Shown here piece after piece: positions 42,718 to 52,360 of a DNA stretch of 64,000 bases. This DNA comes from Sporobacter sp942492735. Its GTDB lineage: Bacteria > Bacillota > Clostridia > Oscillospirales > Oscillospiraceae. Within the stretch, counting starts at the first letter, position 1. Each line of letters opens with the position of its first letter. The stretch covers positions 3,410,001 through 3,474,000 of the forward strand of contig OW818648.1 of the NCBI GenBank assembly GCA_942492735.1, read 5' to 3'. A model generated the notes under the pieces. That model ran no database searches, was not told where the DNA came from, and was given only the letters and a program-made list of their open reading frames with translations. Position numbers and translations under genes: made by a program.

Positions 42718-43515
42718 TCAAGATCGCATGGTGTTGAGTTTTTTCGCCATAGCGAATGCGTCACGCAGCCAATCTTCAGCCGAACGTGAATTATTGGGGG
42801 TTGTCGAACCGGGGCCTCCGGCAGTGCATTCAAGCGTTGTCGAACCTGTGTAGCCAGTTGCCGCAATTTTCGCCATTTGCTCCTGCCAGTCTATTTTCCC
42901 CTCAAACGGAATGAGATGCTGGTCTCCGGAACCGTTATTGTCGTGAAGATGCAGCGCAACGAGTTTGTCGCCAAACATTGACAGCAAATCGACATTCGGT
43001 TCATTACAGTTTCTGTGACCTGCGTCATAACAAAAGCCGAGATTCGGTGAAACGACGCGCTCAAAAACGTATGTCAGGTAGCTATGTAGGTGAATGTTCT
43101 CAATCGCAATCGTCACGCCGCATTCTTCCGCCGCGCCGACAAGACGTTTAATGCGCTCAATGCCCAAATCGTTCGCTGGCGGCGCGTCGCGTTCCTGCAG
43201 ATGGATAATGAGGTTGCGCACACCATCGATCGCGGCTTCATTAACAGAGCGCAGATATGTTTCATAGGTTGTTTCTCCGTCAAGGTTCTCCAGCCACAGC
43301 GCATTGACAAAATCATACTCGCGCGCAAAAGGCGCATGCCCGTCTGAAATCTGCAAACCCGCAGCCCGCGCCAAATCCGCATAATCACGGTGCCCCGACC
43401 ACCCGAACCAATCGTCACGCCACAATCCGACACTATCAAACCCTGTTGCCTTTATTAATGCGAACCGTTCTTTTATCGGCATCTCGTAGCCGAAATATTG
43501 ATATATTGAATACAA
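42718..43515 (-). CDS. Sugar phosphate isomerase/epimerase family protein (xylose isomerase-like TIM barrel)
   Basis: The start is TTG 43515 with GGGAGGG 6-7 bases before it, giving 265 residues. The pattern of an AP-endonuclease-2/xylose-isomerase-like barrel is present: ALIKATGFDSVGLW, VRNLIIHLQERDA, VTIAIENIHLHSY, FCYDAGHRNCNEP, 'LVALHLHDNNGSGDQHLIPFEGKIDW' and TLECTAGG near the end. His, Asp and Glu residues in these segments would bind a divalent metal. Relatives act on inositols, ketoses and hydroxypyruvate; the substrate is unknown. No pathway neighbour points to one. Confidence 0.88.
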   Translation of the reverse strand: MYSIYQYFGYEMPIKERFALIKATGFDSVGLWRDDWFGWSGHRDYADLARAAGLQISDGHAPFAREYDFVNALWLENLDGETTYETYLRSVNEAAIDGVRNLIIHLQERDAPPANDLGIERIKRLVGAAEECGVTIAIENIHLHSYLTYVFERVVSPNLGFCYDAGHRNCNEPNVDLLSMFGDKLVALHLHDNNGSGDQHLIPFEGKIDWQEQMAKIAATGYTGSTTLECTAGGPGSTTPNNSRSAEDWLRDAFAMAKKLNTMRS

Positions 43516-43552
43516 ATGTATCCCTCCCGCTCGTTATTGGCGCACTATCATA

Positions 43553-43622
43553 CTTAATTATACAATATATGTTAATAAATAACAAGCTTCGGAATTGAAA
43601 AGAGTAGAGTATTGCAGTTCAT
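43553..43622. repeat. Partial copy of the CAGGGTATTGCA-family repeat
   Basis: TTAATTATACAATATATGTTAATAAATAACAAG is shared with the copies at 55805, 49505 and 47985, followed by a decayed hairpin arm AGAGTATTGCAG. It lies between the epimerase and gerC. Confidence 0.6.
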
Positions 43623-43625
43623 CGT

Positions 43626-44738
43626 TCACTTAATAGCGCCGTTTTGCTCATAGATCACATCGGCCTGAACATCGATTTGTGCCTGCTTATAGACTTCCCC
43701 CCAATTAATGCGGTTCCAGTAAGCATACTCACGCGCCTCGATCAAGTCTCCAAATCCAATCGGATCACTGCCGACTGACTGCAGGTAAGCGATTAAGTCG
43801 TTCAATTCTCTGGTAATCTCGTCTGTCATAGCCTCTTGAAGGCGGGCTTGCTCTGCTTCATCCGCCGCGTTATTCCACTCGTACTCGGACAGATACCCGC
43901 TGAATTTAAGGGAGACATGTATCACAGGAACATTGTCACTAATGGTGATATCAATTTCAGGGTTCACTTTTTTGATGAGCATATTGAGGCCCTTCCGTGG
44001 GCTTTCGTCCGTATTATTGCTGTTAAATATCTCGTCTTTAAAGGTATATTCGGCAGGCTTAAACTCGTTCTTCATGGCCAGTAGGAGCTTTGTTTGACGC
44101 GTATCGATTTTTCCGACCATTTTATCCCCGGCAAATAACGCGCTGCCCGTTACGACGACTTCATCACCTTCCAGCTTGAGCATTGGCGTGATGGGATCGA
44201 TTCCATCGGCGTAATAATCAATATCATAGGAATAGACGCGCATTTCTGGAATTTGTGCTTCCTTAATATTTTGTTCCAGAAGCTGATGCACCGCCATTGG
44301 AAACAGCGGCTGTTCCTCAACTTCTGAGGTTTTATCAATTAATTCCTTCGGACTGCCTTCAACGACGACGACATAGGCAAGGGCCGGGTTTGACGGATCA
44401 CGTTCAAAAACCTCAATAATGTCATGTACACCTCTTTGGGCTAATTCCTCAGAAAACAAGATCTCCTGTGTCTTTCCTCCACTCAGATTAATAAAAGCCT
44501 TGTTATTACCGAGTTCTCTGGATTCTCTTGGATTATCCGCCGTCATTGATACAATCTTGACCTGATTTTTTTCGCTTGAGCCAATCACAGGCACAACGTC
44601 GGTTATCAGCAGGCTGTCCTTATCTGATAATTCCACGCCCTGCATGAGAATAAAGCCGACTTCCTCGATGATGGCCTGATCCCAGCAGCCCGACAGCAAA
44701 AAGGTCATCAGTACAACGAGGACTGCAACACGTTTCAT
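43626..44738 (-). CDS. gerKC: Spore germination protein, Ger(x)C family
   Basis: This is the lipoprotein C subunit of a germinant receptor. The 370-residue protein has a signal peptide and lipobox LLSGCWDQAIIEE (Cys near 18), the signature of Ger(x)C proteins. The remainder contains 'DITISDNVPVIHVSLKFSGYLSEYEW' and a C-terminal YAYWNRINWGEVYKQAQIDV, matching the family. It overlaps the end of the B subunit gene by 4 bases (ATGA). It should sit on the inner spore membrane with the A and B subunits. Confidence 0.93.
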   Translation of the reverse strand: MKRVAVLVVLMTFLLSGCWDQAIIEEVGFILMQGVELSDKDSLLITDVVPVIGSSEKNQVKIVSMTADNPRESRELGNNKAFINLSGGKTQEILFSEELAQRGVHDIIEVFERDPSNPALAYVVVVEGSPKELIDKTSEVEEQPLFPMAVHQLLEQNIKEAQIPEMRVYSYDIDYYADGIDPITPMLKLEGDEVVVTGSALFAGDKMVGKIDTRQTKLLLAMKNEFKPAEYTFKDEIFNSNNTDESPRKGLNMLIKKVNPEIDITISDNVPVIHVSLKFSGYLSEYEWNNAADEAEQARLQEAMTDEITRELNDLIAYLQSVGSDPIGFGDLIEAREYAYWNRINWGEVYKQAQIDVQADVIYEQNGAIK

Positions 44739-45817
44739 GGCGTACCTCTTTTCCGCAACAGCGAGATTAATAAGCTTATGAACATCACCCCGATAACTGA
44801 CAGTCCGAATATCGAAATCACCTGCATGATAGAACTCTCCTGATTGAAATTCTTAGGGGCTCTGGAGAGCGCGAGCATCATAGCAGTAAATAGGCAAAGT
44901 GCCAATTTATCCCGACGTTTGACATGAAAGAGCTGTTTGATTCCAAGCTCGGCAGTGAGAAAATAGGCACCCACAGAGGTCGCCAGATTTGGTACCCACA
45001 GCGCAAAATAGAGCAAATCGATGCGTTCGAAAATCGGCGCAAAATATGTTCTCGACAAGACGATAACCGGGATGACAAGCTTTTCCAGCATTTTCTCTCC
45101 AAACATAGCTGTTGTGGCCGCGACAACAATCGCATAAAAAAGCGTGGTGATTGTGTTTGCCAGCAATGTATACTTCAGCGCCTTCTTCTTATCAGTCACA
45201 TAGGGAAAAAGGATAGCGAGAATTTCCGGACCCAGCAGGGCGTAGGTAGTAGAATATGCGCCCTGTAAAATAGACGGAAGGCCCTCACCGCCCACCGGCA
45301 TGAGAAAAATATAATGCAGCTGATTGCTGATTAAAACGATAATGACGATGGTGACAAAGATACCGACGTAGGAGATCACCGAAAAGCGTGCAAAAGTTTT
45401 GAGTCCGAACCAGGCTGTATAGAATATCGGGAGTATGATAAAACACGTTAAAATCAGCGGCGGCGTGTTCGTTAGAACAGTCAGCTTTATGAATTCACAG
45501 TAGAGACGAATCCCATTGAAGGTGCTCAGGCAAAAGTATGCCAGCAGAATAACATTAACGACGTTTCCAATAATTCGGCCATAGAGAAGTGTGTTTATCT
45601 CTATTATTGATCTTGATTGAAAGCGGCTCAGCAGCGCATACATCAAAAGGATCAAAACAGTAAAGACGAGTCCGCCCAGCAAAACGGGCATCCACGCGTC
45701 GTGACCGGAAACCTCAGCGATCTCGGCGGGAAAAGTCAGTATCCCCAACCCGATCTGAGAGGATAGGACAACCGTCATTAATTGTAATGGCGTAATGGCA
45801 TCTGCTTTTTGATCCAA
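44735..45817 (-). CDS. gerKB: Spore germination permease, GerB family
   Basis: The likely start is TTG 45817 (MDQKADAITPLQL) with GGAGG 7 bases before it; another TTG at 45841 lacks a site. The 360-residue protein has about ten helices and belongs to the APC-superfamily GerB group, with 'TVVLSSQIGLGILTFPAEIAEVSGHDAWM' at the start and 'LLGPEILAILFPYVTDKKKALKYTLL' in the middle. It probably binds the germinant. It is placed between the A and C subunit genes. Confidence 0.93.
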   Translation of the reverse strand: MDQKADAITPLQLMTVVLSSQIGLGILTFPAEIAEVSGHDAWMPVLLGGLVFTVLILLMYALLSRFQSRSIIEINTLLYGRIIGNVVNVILLAYFCLSTFNGIRLYCEFIKLTVLTNTPPLILTCFIILPIFYTAWFGLKTFARFSVISYVGIFVTIVIIVLISNQLHYIFLMPVGGEGLPSILQGAYSTTYALLGPEILAILFPYVTDKKKALKYTLLANTITTLFYAIVVAATTAMFGEKMLEKLVIPVIVLSRTYFAPIFERIDLLYFALWVPNLATSVGAYFLTAELGIKQLFHVKRRDKLALCLFTAMMLALSRAPKNFNQESSIMQVISIFGLSVIGVMFISLLISLLRKRGTP

Positions 45818-45862
45818 CGGTGCTCCTCCAAGTGTCCCCAACGCAGCTCACCGCTTCAGACG

Positions 45863-47245
45863 TTATGGACTTTTCAACTTAAATGGATTCTGCGGATATA
45901 AATAAGGCTGGCCAAGTGAGTCCAGAGATACGAGATGCGCGAAAAACATCATGAAGAAGACCGCGATTCCGATAATCCCGAAAATCGCTGTAAATAGTAG
46001 GCAGAAAAATCGAATATAACGGATCCCCAAGGCGTGGTCATACGCCGGCAGCGTTGAAGCACTGATGGCTGTAAAACCAATGACGATCAAGAGGAGATTA
46101 CTGATGATTCCGGCATCCACGGCTGCCTGTCCAATAACTATACCGCCGACAACACCGATCGTCATGCCGATATACGTTGGCAGTCGAATCGTCGCCTCGC
46201 GCAGCACTTCAATGGCAAATTCCATAATTAGAACCTCTAGAAATGGCGGGAACGGCACCTTCACTCTGGATTCCGCCAGCGTTGTAATCAGGTTGACAGG
46301 AATCATGTAGTGATGGAATCCCGCAAAAGCCAAATAAATTGACGGCAGAAAAATTGTCACCAGCATGGCCGCATAGCGTAATAATCTTAGGAAAGCGCCG
46401 AGCAGCCAGCTGCGCCCATAGTCGTCAAGCGTCTGAAAGAAAGATAGAAATGTGACCGGCGCGACGATCACATTTGGGACACCATCCATCATGATAACGA
46501 ACCGACCCTCTATAAGCGCGGCGGCCGCTTTGTCTGGCCGCTCCGTCAGCTGCACCTGCTGAAACGGCGAATTTGGCTGTGAGGAAATTATTCTGGCGAT
46601 AAACCCAACGGCGGGGACATTTTTCAAGTCAACCCCGCTTATCTTTTTCATAAGCTCCGCAAGGATAATTGTATCAGCCAGTCCGTCCAGATACGCAATG
46701 CAAAGCGACGTATGGGCCTCAGTCCCCACGCTTAGCTGTTTGAATTTCAGCTTCTGATTCTTGACTTTTTGCCTGAGGATACCCATATTCGTGTCAAGAC
46801 TCTCAATGAAACCGTCATGGGCTCCTTTGATGTTCTTTTCCGTCTCAGGCTCTTTCAAGTCGCGCTCAATTTTCTTCGGCGAATGGTGAATCGCCGCGAA
46901 GCTCAAGTTTTCAGAGATAAAGATGGCACTTCCTTTCAGCAGTTCCTGCGTCAGCACGTTCAAATCGCTGCTCGTCATCAAATTTGATGCTGGAAGTTTT
47001 TCCATGCTTTTCTCATCGGGCTGCCCTTGGTATTCCAGTGAAATAACTGGGAGGATAAAATTTTGCTGCAGATGATTTTCATCAACAATATCTTTGAAAT
47101 AAATAAAGTAGGCCGTATCGCTTTTATTGTGCACGACCCGACGTCTTATGAGGTCAGGGCAATCCTGAAAATTCATGTCGAGAATAGTCATAGCTTGTTG
47201 ATAAAATGATTCTGTTTCATTGTTTTTCGATTTTGATTTTTGCAT
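45863..47245 (-). CDS. gerKA: Spore germination protein, GerA family
   Basis: The 460-residue A subunit has a cytoplasmic N-terminal part, the conserved 'VGTEAHTSLCIAYLDGLAD' type segment and four or five C-terminal helices with LRLLRYAAMLVTIFLPSIYLAF and 'IGMTIGVVGGIVIGQAAVDAGIISNLLLI'. It is the first gene of a gerKA-KB-KC operon (45 bases to gerKB). GerA-type receptors respond to nutrients in the dormant spore; the nutrient here is unknown. Start ATG 47245 has GGTGG upstream. Confidence 0.95.
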   Translation of the reverse strand: MQKSKSKNNETESFYQQAMTILDMNFQDCPDLIRRRVVHNKSDTAYFIYFKDIVDENHLQQNFILPVISLEYQGQPDEKSMEKLPASNLMTSSDLNVLTQELLKGSAIFISENLSFAAIHHSPKKIERDLKEPETEKNIKGAHDGFIESLDTNMGILRQKVKNQKLKFKQLSVGTEAHTSLCIAYLDGLADTIILAELMKKISGVDLKNVPAVGFIARIISSQPNSPFQQVQLTERPDKAAAALIEGRFVIMMDGVPNVIVAPVTFLSFFQTLDDYGRSWLLGAFLRLLRYAAMLVTIFLPSIYLAFAGFHHYMIPVNLITTLAESRVKVPFPPFLEVLIMEFAIEVLREATIRLPTYIGMTIGVVGGIVIGQAAVDAGIISNLLLIVIGFTAISASTLPAYDHALGIRYIRFFCLLFTAIFGIIGIAVFFMMFFAHLVSLDSLGQPYLYPQNPFKLKSP

Positions 47246-47451
47246 CTTTCAACCACCTGCTCATATCCATTATTTGCGACCATTCTGTTAAAAATTCATT
47301 AATCTGTCAAATTTAAACGTATCTCACCTCTTCACCGTCATATGTAACCCATTTGTCTTGCCGGATTTTCATTGGATATAAATTTCAAGAGGCTCTCCAC
47401 GATGCACGCTATCTCGACTATGCTACCAAACACAATTTTCAGTATAAAGAC

Positions 47452-47502
47452 AGGGTGTTGGAACACTAAAATACATAAGATTTTAGTCTTCAACACCCTT
47501 AA
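47452..47502. terminator. Nested hairpin of the CAGGGT family, gene-free region 47246-47542
   Basis: AGGGTGTTG pairs with CAACACCCT and encloses a second stem ACTAAAAT / ATTTTAGT. It lies in the 297-base stretch between gerKA and the VOC gene, where no gene is visible. It can act as a terminator for the VOC gene on the minus strand. Confidence 0.6.
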
Positions 47503-47542
47503 TTAATACAGTCTGACGTAAGGTAAGATAGTGTATTGTAAA

Positions 47543-47888
47543 CTATCTCTTCTCTCTTTCCTGCGCAACGGCGATTTTATTACCGTCAAGGGTCAAGGAA
47601 CCAAAACGAATACGCGCCCCACGGCTTCCTTTCGGGCGGTGAGATTATCTCTACATCGGGGATTTCGCGCAGCAACCGCTCGTATAGCGCATCAATGTCC
47701 GCATCAAAGAATTGCAGCCATATATTCTTTTCCTTTGCCACCTTAACCTCGCCCGGATCCCAGACGCTCATACTGCCAAATCCGTAGTGGCTGCCCTCGA
47801 CAAACGGCTCCTCTTGAAAAACAATCTCGTAAAATTCCGCGAGACGCGGCGCGTCATCGGTCGTTATACATACTCCGCCAAACTTCAT
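47543..47888 (-). pseudogene. VOC/glyoxalase-fold protein, frameshifted near the C-terminus
   Basis: The reading frame from ATG 47888 (GGAGAG upstream) gives MKFGGVCITTDDAPRLAEFYEIVFQ, a VOC-domain start, and ends after 100 residues with WFLDP and a stop at 47588-47586. If one base in GACCCTTGAC (minus strand) is removed, it reads on as WFLDPDGNKIAVAQERE and stops at 47543. That is the normal VOC ending (DPDGN). The last strand, which carries a metal ligand or helps pair two modules, is lost otherwise. It could be a sequencing indel. Confidence 0.75.
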
Positions 47889-47924
47889 AATATCTCTCCT
47901 TCATAAGACAGGGGACGATTCTGT

Positions 47925-48165
47925 GTCCTGCGCAGGTAACTGTACGGTTGACACGGCTCGACTGCACTGTTAAATTTTTGAATAATCATACTATAATTGT
48001 TAATTAACATCAAGTGTTACGTCTCAAAAACAGGGTATTGCATCTTTGATGATGCCATACCCTGTTTGACTATTATTCGATTGGTCTTTATTGTTTCAGC
48101 CCGACCTGGGCGTTTGCTAACAAGTTTGACCAATCACATTTTTTCACATTACGGAACACTTTTGG
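47925..48165. repeat. Long copy of the CAGGGTATTGCA-family repeat
   Basis: The first ~95 bases (CTGTGTCCTG to ATCAAGTGTTA) are nearly identical to those at 56945-57043. The hairpin AAACAGGGTATTGCATC / GATGCCATACCCTGTTT follows at 48028-48066. Then comes the second half with GATTGGTCTTTATTGTTTCAG, CCTGGGCGTTTGCTAACAAG and TTTTTCACATTACGGAACAC. No gene is visible. Confidence 0.7.
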
Positions 48166-48200
48166 GTTTATTGACGCAACCACGATAACCATCGCCGCAA

Positions 48201-48779
48201 TTATGATAGCAAATCTCTGCCTAATGCATAAGCTTCGTTCATAATCTCCTTGTTTTCTGTAACCATCGGTTTATAGTCTTTATCCAGGTTATAAGCCAAT
48301 AAACTGCCTTTTATTTCAAAACCAACGTACCCAATCATGGATTTAATGGTATCTATATGCCCTGTAAAAAGATCGGGATAAGGTTGGTTTTGAGTAAATA
48401 TGAAAGCTGCTTTCTTACCTTTTGAAATAAGTGAGTTTACGTTTATATCAATATACGGGAACATTCTGTCCAGCCATGCCTTGGTTTGTGCGGAAACTCC
48501 TCCAAAGTAAATCGGTGTTGCAACCAGGATTCCATCAGCTTTGTTGATTGCTTTATAAATTTTCTGCATATCATCCTTTACAACACATTCGGCAACATTA
48601 TTTTTTTTACAGTAATAACATGCTTGGCACCCTTTTATATCCATCTCGTTGAGGTAGAATATTTCGCAGCGTACGCCCCTATCAACCAAGCCTTTTTGGG
48701 CTTCCTCCACGAGTATATGTGTATTGCTATTTTTTCTTGGGCTTCCAAAAATAATCACGACATTTTTTTCAGTTAACAT
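48201..48779 (-). CDS. Flavodoxin-like NAD(P)H-dependent FMN reductase
   Basis: The start at ATG 48779 (MLTEKNVVIIFGSPRKNSNT) has GGGGGACT about 8-13 bases upstream; ATG 48785 would be too close. The 192-residue protein is a flavodoxin fold with the FMN phosphate loop GSPRKNSNTH and the Cys-rich loop MDIKGCQACYYCKKNNVAECVVKDDM, typical of iron-sulfur flavoprotein-like reductases. The phrase ADGILVATPIYFGGVSAQTKAWLDR is also diagnostic. It is co-directional with and overlaps the nitroreductase gene by 11 bases. Confidence 0.9.
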   Translation of the reverse strand: MLTEKNVVIIFGSPRKNSNTHILVEEAQKGLVDRGVRCEIFYLNEMDIKGCQACYYCKKNNVAECVVKDDMQKIYKAINKADGILVATPIYFGGVSAQTKAWLDRMFPYIDINVNSLISKGKKAAFIFTQNQPYPDLFTGHIDTIKSMIGYVGFEIKGSLLAYNLDKDYKPMVTENKEIMNEAYALGRDLLS

Positions 48780-49374
48780 TATCATAGTCCCCCATCCCAT
48801 ACTTTTCTTTTATAATATGGCAAAAGTTATCTTTCCTCTGAGGTGCCTTAAGCCCTGTGTTTTTTGAATACCCCAGTGAAACTGCATAGTATGGCTTGTA
48901 ACCATTGGGAATTTTCAATATCTCCTGAAATTTCTTATAGTCATTTTTATGTATATCCCGGAACAAGAAATTGATGAATCCAATCCAGCAAGATCCTATA
49001 CTCAGGCTTTCTGCAGCAATCAATATGTTTTGAGTCGCTGCGGCGCAGTCAATTTCATTTTGCATGTCGGATTCCTGACCACAAACTATTATAGCAGTAG
49101 GAGCATTGTAAAATACGTGAAATTTTTCTCTAATGGCCATATTTCTTATGGATTCATTCCCAAGTATTTTTGCCGCCGATTTCGCTTCATAGCTTAGTTC
49201 ATCAAGTAAATCCTTATTCTGGATAGCTATAAAATACCAGGATTGCATGTTATGAGCGCTCGGGGCAAAACATGCTGCTTCCAAAATTGCATTCAGTTCC
49301 ACATCATCAATTTGTTCAGGCAGGAAATTTCGCGTACTTCTCCGTTTTTTTATTATATCAAGGACATTATTCAC
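48769..49374 (-). CDS. Nitroreductase family protein
   Basis: The 201-residue FMN enzyme has the family's start KKRRSTRNFLPEQIDDVELNAILEAA, the SAHNMQSWYFIAIQ loop, 'NILIAAESLSIGSCWIGFINFLF' and a C-terminal YKPYYAVSLGYSKN. It starts at GTG 49374 behind a G-rich site (GGGGGGAAC). It probably reduces small nitro, quinone or flavin substrates with NAD(P)H. It is translationally coupled to the FMN reductase gene, which suggests that the two pass electrons or flavin between them. Confidence 0.92.
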   Translation of the reverse strand: MNNVLDIIKKRRSTRNFLPEQIDDVELNAILEAACFAPSAHNMQSWYFIAIQNKDLLDELSYEAKSAAKILGNESIRNMAIREKFHVFYNAPTAIIVCGQESDMQNEIDCAAATQNILIAAESLSIGSCWIGFINFLFRDIHKNDYKKFQEILKIPNGYKPYYAVSLGYSKNTGLKAPQRKDNFCHIIKEKYGMGDYDNVN

Positions 49375-49489
49375 TTATTTTGTTCCCCCCCAGCAATTAC
49401 CAGACATCTCCACTTCAATTCTGTTTCTCAACGCACTATAAACTTTTTAAAGAAATGCAGTGGGATGGTTCTCGCATCTTATCCATCAA

Positions 49490-49575
49490 ATGGTTTATTA
49501 TGGTTAATTATACTACATATGTTATTAAATTACAAGTTCTAAACCGCAAGAAAACAAGGTGTTGCATCTATCACC
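49490..49575. repeat. Partial copy of the CAGGGTATTGCA-family repeat
   Basis: GGTTAATTATACTACATATGTTATTAAATTACAAG is followed by AACAAGGTGTTGCATC. It lies between the nitroreductase and DHFR-like genes and overlaps the stop codon of the latter by a few bases. Confidence 0.6.
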
Positions 49576-50137
49576 GTTCGTTGAGCACTTTATAATACAT
49601 ATAAGTCCAGCCGTTTTCGAATATCTTGTAATCAATCAGCTCCAGCTGGAATTCACCGGAATCCGCGTAGTTTTTTGTACCGGTCCCGAGCAGGACTGGA
49701 ACAGTTAAAATTTGAATGCCGTTGAGTTTTTTCAATTTCAGTAAATCCCCTGCCAGAGACGACGAACCGACCAGAACATCGCCCGGCACTTTGTCAAGCA
49801 GATTGTCGATCCGCTCTGCCGTCAGCTCCTTCCACAGTAAGTAGTCTTCCCTCTCCTGCATGCCGCTGGTATCGTCCACGATGATCTTTTTAATATGCTT
49901 CCACTGCTCCGCATAAGATCTGACGGGTTCATCGAGTAAATCGCTATCCGTTGGGTCGTCCCAATACTTCATGATCTCATACCCATATCTGTCGAGTATC
50001 ATGACGGCAGTGTTTTCGTTCAATTTGTTGATATAACGGTGGACCTCTTCGTTGGGCGTATGGAAATCGATATTATTCTTCCTGTCGGTGGCAAAGCCGT
50101 CCAGCGATATCATCGTAAACCAAATCGTTTTTCCCAT
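49571..50137 (-). CDS. Dihydrofolate reductase-family protein (RibD C-terminal-like)
   Basis: The 188-residue protein has the DHFR/RibD-C fold pattern: MGKTIWFTMISLDGFATDRKNNIDF at the start, a central VMILDRYGYEIMKYW, 'GDVLVGSSSLAGDLLKLKKLNGIQILTVPVLLGTGTKNYAD' with the pyrimidine reductase loop, then QLELIDYKIFENGWTYMYYK at the end. Stand-alone members are common in Firmicutes and rarely act on folate. Its exact substrate is unknown. Start ATG 50137 follows GGTAAGGTG. Confidence 0.85.
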   Translation of the reverse strand: MGKTIWFTMISLDGFATDRKNNIDFHTPNEEVHRYINKLNENTAVMILDRYGYEIMKYWDDPTDSDLLDEPVRSYAEQWKHIKKIIVDDTSGMQEREDYLLWKELTAERIDNLLDKVPGDVLVGSSSLAGDLLKLKKLNGIQILTVPVLLGTGTKNYADSGEFQLELIDYKIFENGWTYMYYKVLNER

Positions 50138-50199
50138 GACTTACACCTTACCTTTTTCTTAATTTAAGCACGTCTGTGTACCTCACTGCAATCACGGAT

Positions 50200-50345
50200 C
50201 TCTAAAAATACGGTATTGCACAGTTTGTAATGCAACACCCTTTTGGGCTATTCAACTATTTGCTCTTAAGTCTGCTTCAGCACGTCCTGGGCGGCTGCTA
50301 ACAATGAAGACCTATCGCGGATTTTCACATTACGGAACTTTATTC
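50200..50345. repeat. CAGGGTATTGCA-family repeat copy with second half
   Basis: ACGGTATTGCA / TGCAACACC is followed by CGTCCTGGGCGGCTGCTAACAATGAAGACC and GATTTTCACATTACGGAACTTTATT. It lies in the 360-base stretch 50138-50497, where no gene is supported. Confidence 0.6.
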
Positions 50346-50497
50346 TAGCAACGCCCATTGTTGATGACTATAAATGTAAATCTGGATTATAACTGTTAAC
50401 CAATACTAAGGGATATCCAAATAATGTTTATCTTTTTGTCCACTTAAGATAAAGCTGGCTTCAAATTTAGCAGGCATACCACCTACAAGTAGGCTTA

Positions 50498-52360
50498 TTA
50501 CACAGCCTTGTCATTATAATACTGCGCCTGTGCGTTCCACAATTCATAATACTTTCCATCCTTATCAGAAAGTAACGAATCGTGATTGCCGCGTTGGATT
50601 AACGCACCTTCATGGAACACAGCGATGTCGTCACAAAAACGGCAGGAGGATAAACGGTGAGAGATATATACCGCAGTCTTGTCGCCGACGATCTCGTTGA
50701 ATTTCGAGTATATTTCAAACTCTGCGATCGGGTCAAGCGCGGCTGTCGGTTCGTCTAAAACGATAAATGGTGCATCCTTGTATAAAGCTCTGGCAAGCGC
50801 GATCTTTTGCGCTTCGCCGCCTGAAATTTCCACGCCATCTTCATCAAAATCTTTATATATCGGGGTATTTAACCCCTTTTGCATATCTATATATCTGTTG
50901 TTGAACCCGGCTATCTCCAAACACTTTTCAGCCTGCGCCACATCATAATCAACAGAAGCCGCGACGTTTTGTCCGAGCGGAAAAGAAAATAACTTAAAAT
51001 CTTGGAACACCACGGAGAATATGCTTAAGTACTCAGCGTATTCGTACTTTTTTATATCAATACCATTGAGCGTTATTTCACCCTGGGTAGGGTCGTACAA
51101 ACGGCAAAGCAGTTTTATCATGGTGGTCTTACCGCTCCCATTCATACCAACCACCGCTGTGTGCTGGCCGATATTGAATTTCAAATTGAGGTTTTTAATA
51201 GCATATGCTTCTGTGCCGGGGTATTTGAATGATACGTTGTGAAATTCTAACGCATATGCGTTGTCGGCGCGTTTTTCAGTTGTGAGCGTACCGTGATATT
51301 TTTCGTTTGGTATATCAAGAAACTCAAATAATACTTCAAGATATTGATTGTTTACCCTAAGCGCATTAAAAGAATTAAGAAAACCGGTCAAACCTCGGCT
51401 AAACTGATTGATTGCAGTAATATATTTGAACAAATCACCCAAACCAATAAGGCCGTATATTGCCCGCACACCGATAAAAATATAGACAATCCATTCGATG
51501 ACAGAGGATAACACGGTATTTATGTTTGAATATTTACGTTGATTGCGCTCCATTTTTGAAAATATGAGTTCAAAGTTTTTAAGCGTCTTGTTAAACTTAG
51601 TCGTTATCATTTGCTTTTGATTATATAACCTAATGTCTTTACCGGCATGATAGCTGTTTATATAACTGGTTAAAATATAAACTAATACTCTGTTCTGCGG
51701 GATCGCTTCGTCCCATGTTTTATGGGTCTTTGAAGTAGCTACCCCATTGACATAAATCGTAAGCAATGTATTTGAGATGATAAATAATAAAAGCAGGACA
51801 GAACTTGCCGGAGACGTGATAATGTCAATAATATTGTTCTGCGACGTTGTATTATGGACAATAAACGCTTTATACGTTACGGCGATAGCTGTAATCACAG
51901 TAATAATACCGCTGAATGCGTCCCGGCTCTGGTAAACGAGCTTCCATATACCGCCACCGCCCACCCTTCGTATATCGTCTATCCTCTGCCGCTTAATATG
52001 TATGTCGGGGTTTTCAATACTCCCGTAATCCATGTCAAGGGTCTTATTATTTAGAAGCATTTTAAATTTGTGCTCAAATAGTTCGTTTTTCACATTGATC
52101 GTCCGGGCAGCAAATTGCTTGATTTGCTGCGTTAAAAAACTTGATAGAAGCGTTATCCCTAATAAAAAATAGATATGGCTTAAGTCATCTCCGCGGGATA
52201 GTGCATTTAGTATTTCTGCACCCATATAAATAATGATGAATGGGTAGACAGCTTCAAGTATCGCACTTATCACATTTAGCGGGATAAGCATTGTGTCAAT
52301 GGAAAAGATAATCCTATATCCGCGGGAAAGAGTTTTCAGATCCTTTTTAAGCCTTTTCAC
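50498..52360 (-). CDS. ABC exporter, fused permease/ATPase, subunit B
   Basis: The 620-residue protein has an N-terminal six-helix transmembrane domain (about 1-340) and a C-terminal ATPase. The ATPase motifs are intact: Walker A GMNGSGKTTMIK, Q-loop SVVFQDFKLF, signature ISGGEAQKIALARALYKDAP, Walker B FIVLDEPTAALDP and H-loop YISHRLSSCRF. It starts with GTG 52360, 14 bases inside the end of the upstream ABC gene (GGGAGGG site), so the two make a heterodimer. The exported substrate is unknown; a peptide or drug is likely. A two-component system upstream probably controls both genes. Confidence 0.92.
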   Translation of the reverse strand: MKRLKKDLKTLSRGYRIIFSIDTMLIPLNVISAILEAVYPFIIIYMGAEILNALSRGDDLSHIYFLLGITLLSSFLTQQIKQFAARTINVKNELFEHKFKMLLNNKTLDMDYGSIENPDIHIKRQRIDDIRRVGGGGIWKLVYQSRDAFSGIITVITAIAVTYKAFIVHNTTSQNNIIDIITSPASSVLLLLFIISNTLLTIYVNGVATSKTHKTWDEAIPQNRVLVYILTSYINSYHAGKDIRLYNQKQMITTKFNKTLKNFELIFSKMERNQRKYSNINTVLSSVIEWIVYIFIGVRAIYGLIGLGDLFKYITAINQFSRGLTGFLNSFNALRVNNQYLEVLFEFLDIPNEKYHGTLTTEKRADNAYALEFHNVSFKYPGTEAYAIKNLNLKFNIGQHTAVVGMNGSGKTTMIKLLCRLYDPTQGEITLNGIDIKKYEYAEYLSIFSVVFQDFKLFSFPLGQNVAASVDYDVAQAEKCLEIAGFNNRYIDMQKGLNTPIYKDFDEDGVEISGGEAQKIALARALYKDAPFIVLDEPTAALDPIAEFEIYSKFNEIVGDKTAVYISHRLSSCRFCDDIAVFHEGALIQRGNHDSLLSDKDGKYYELWNAQAQYYNDKAV

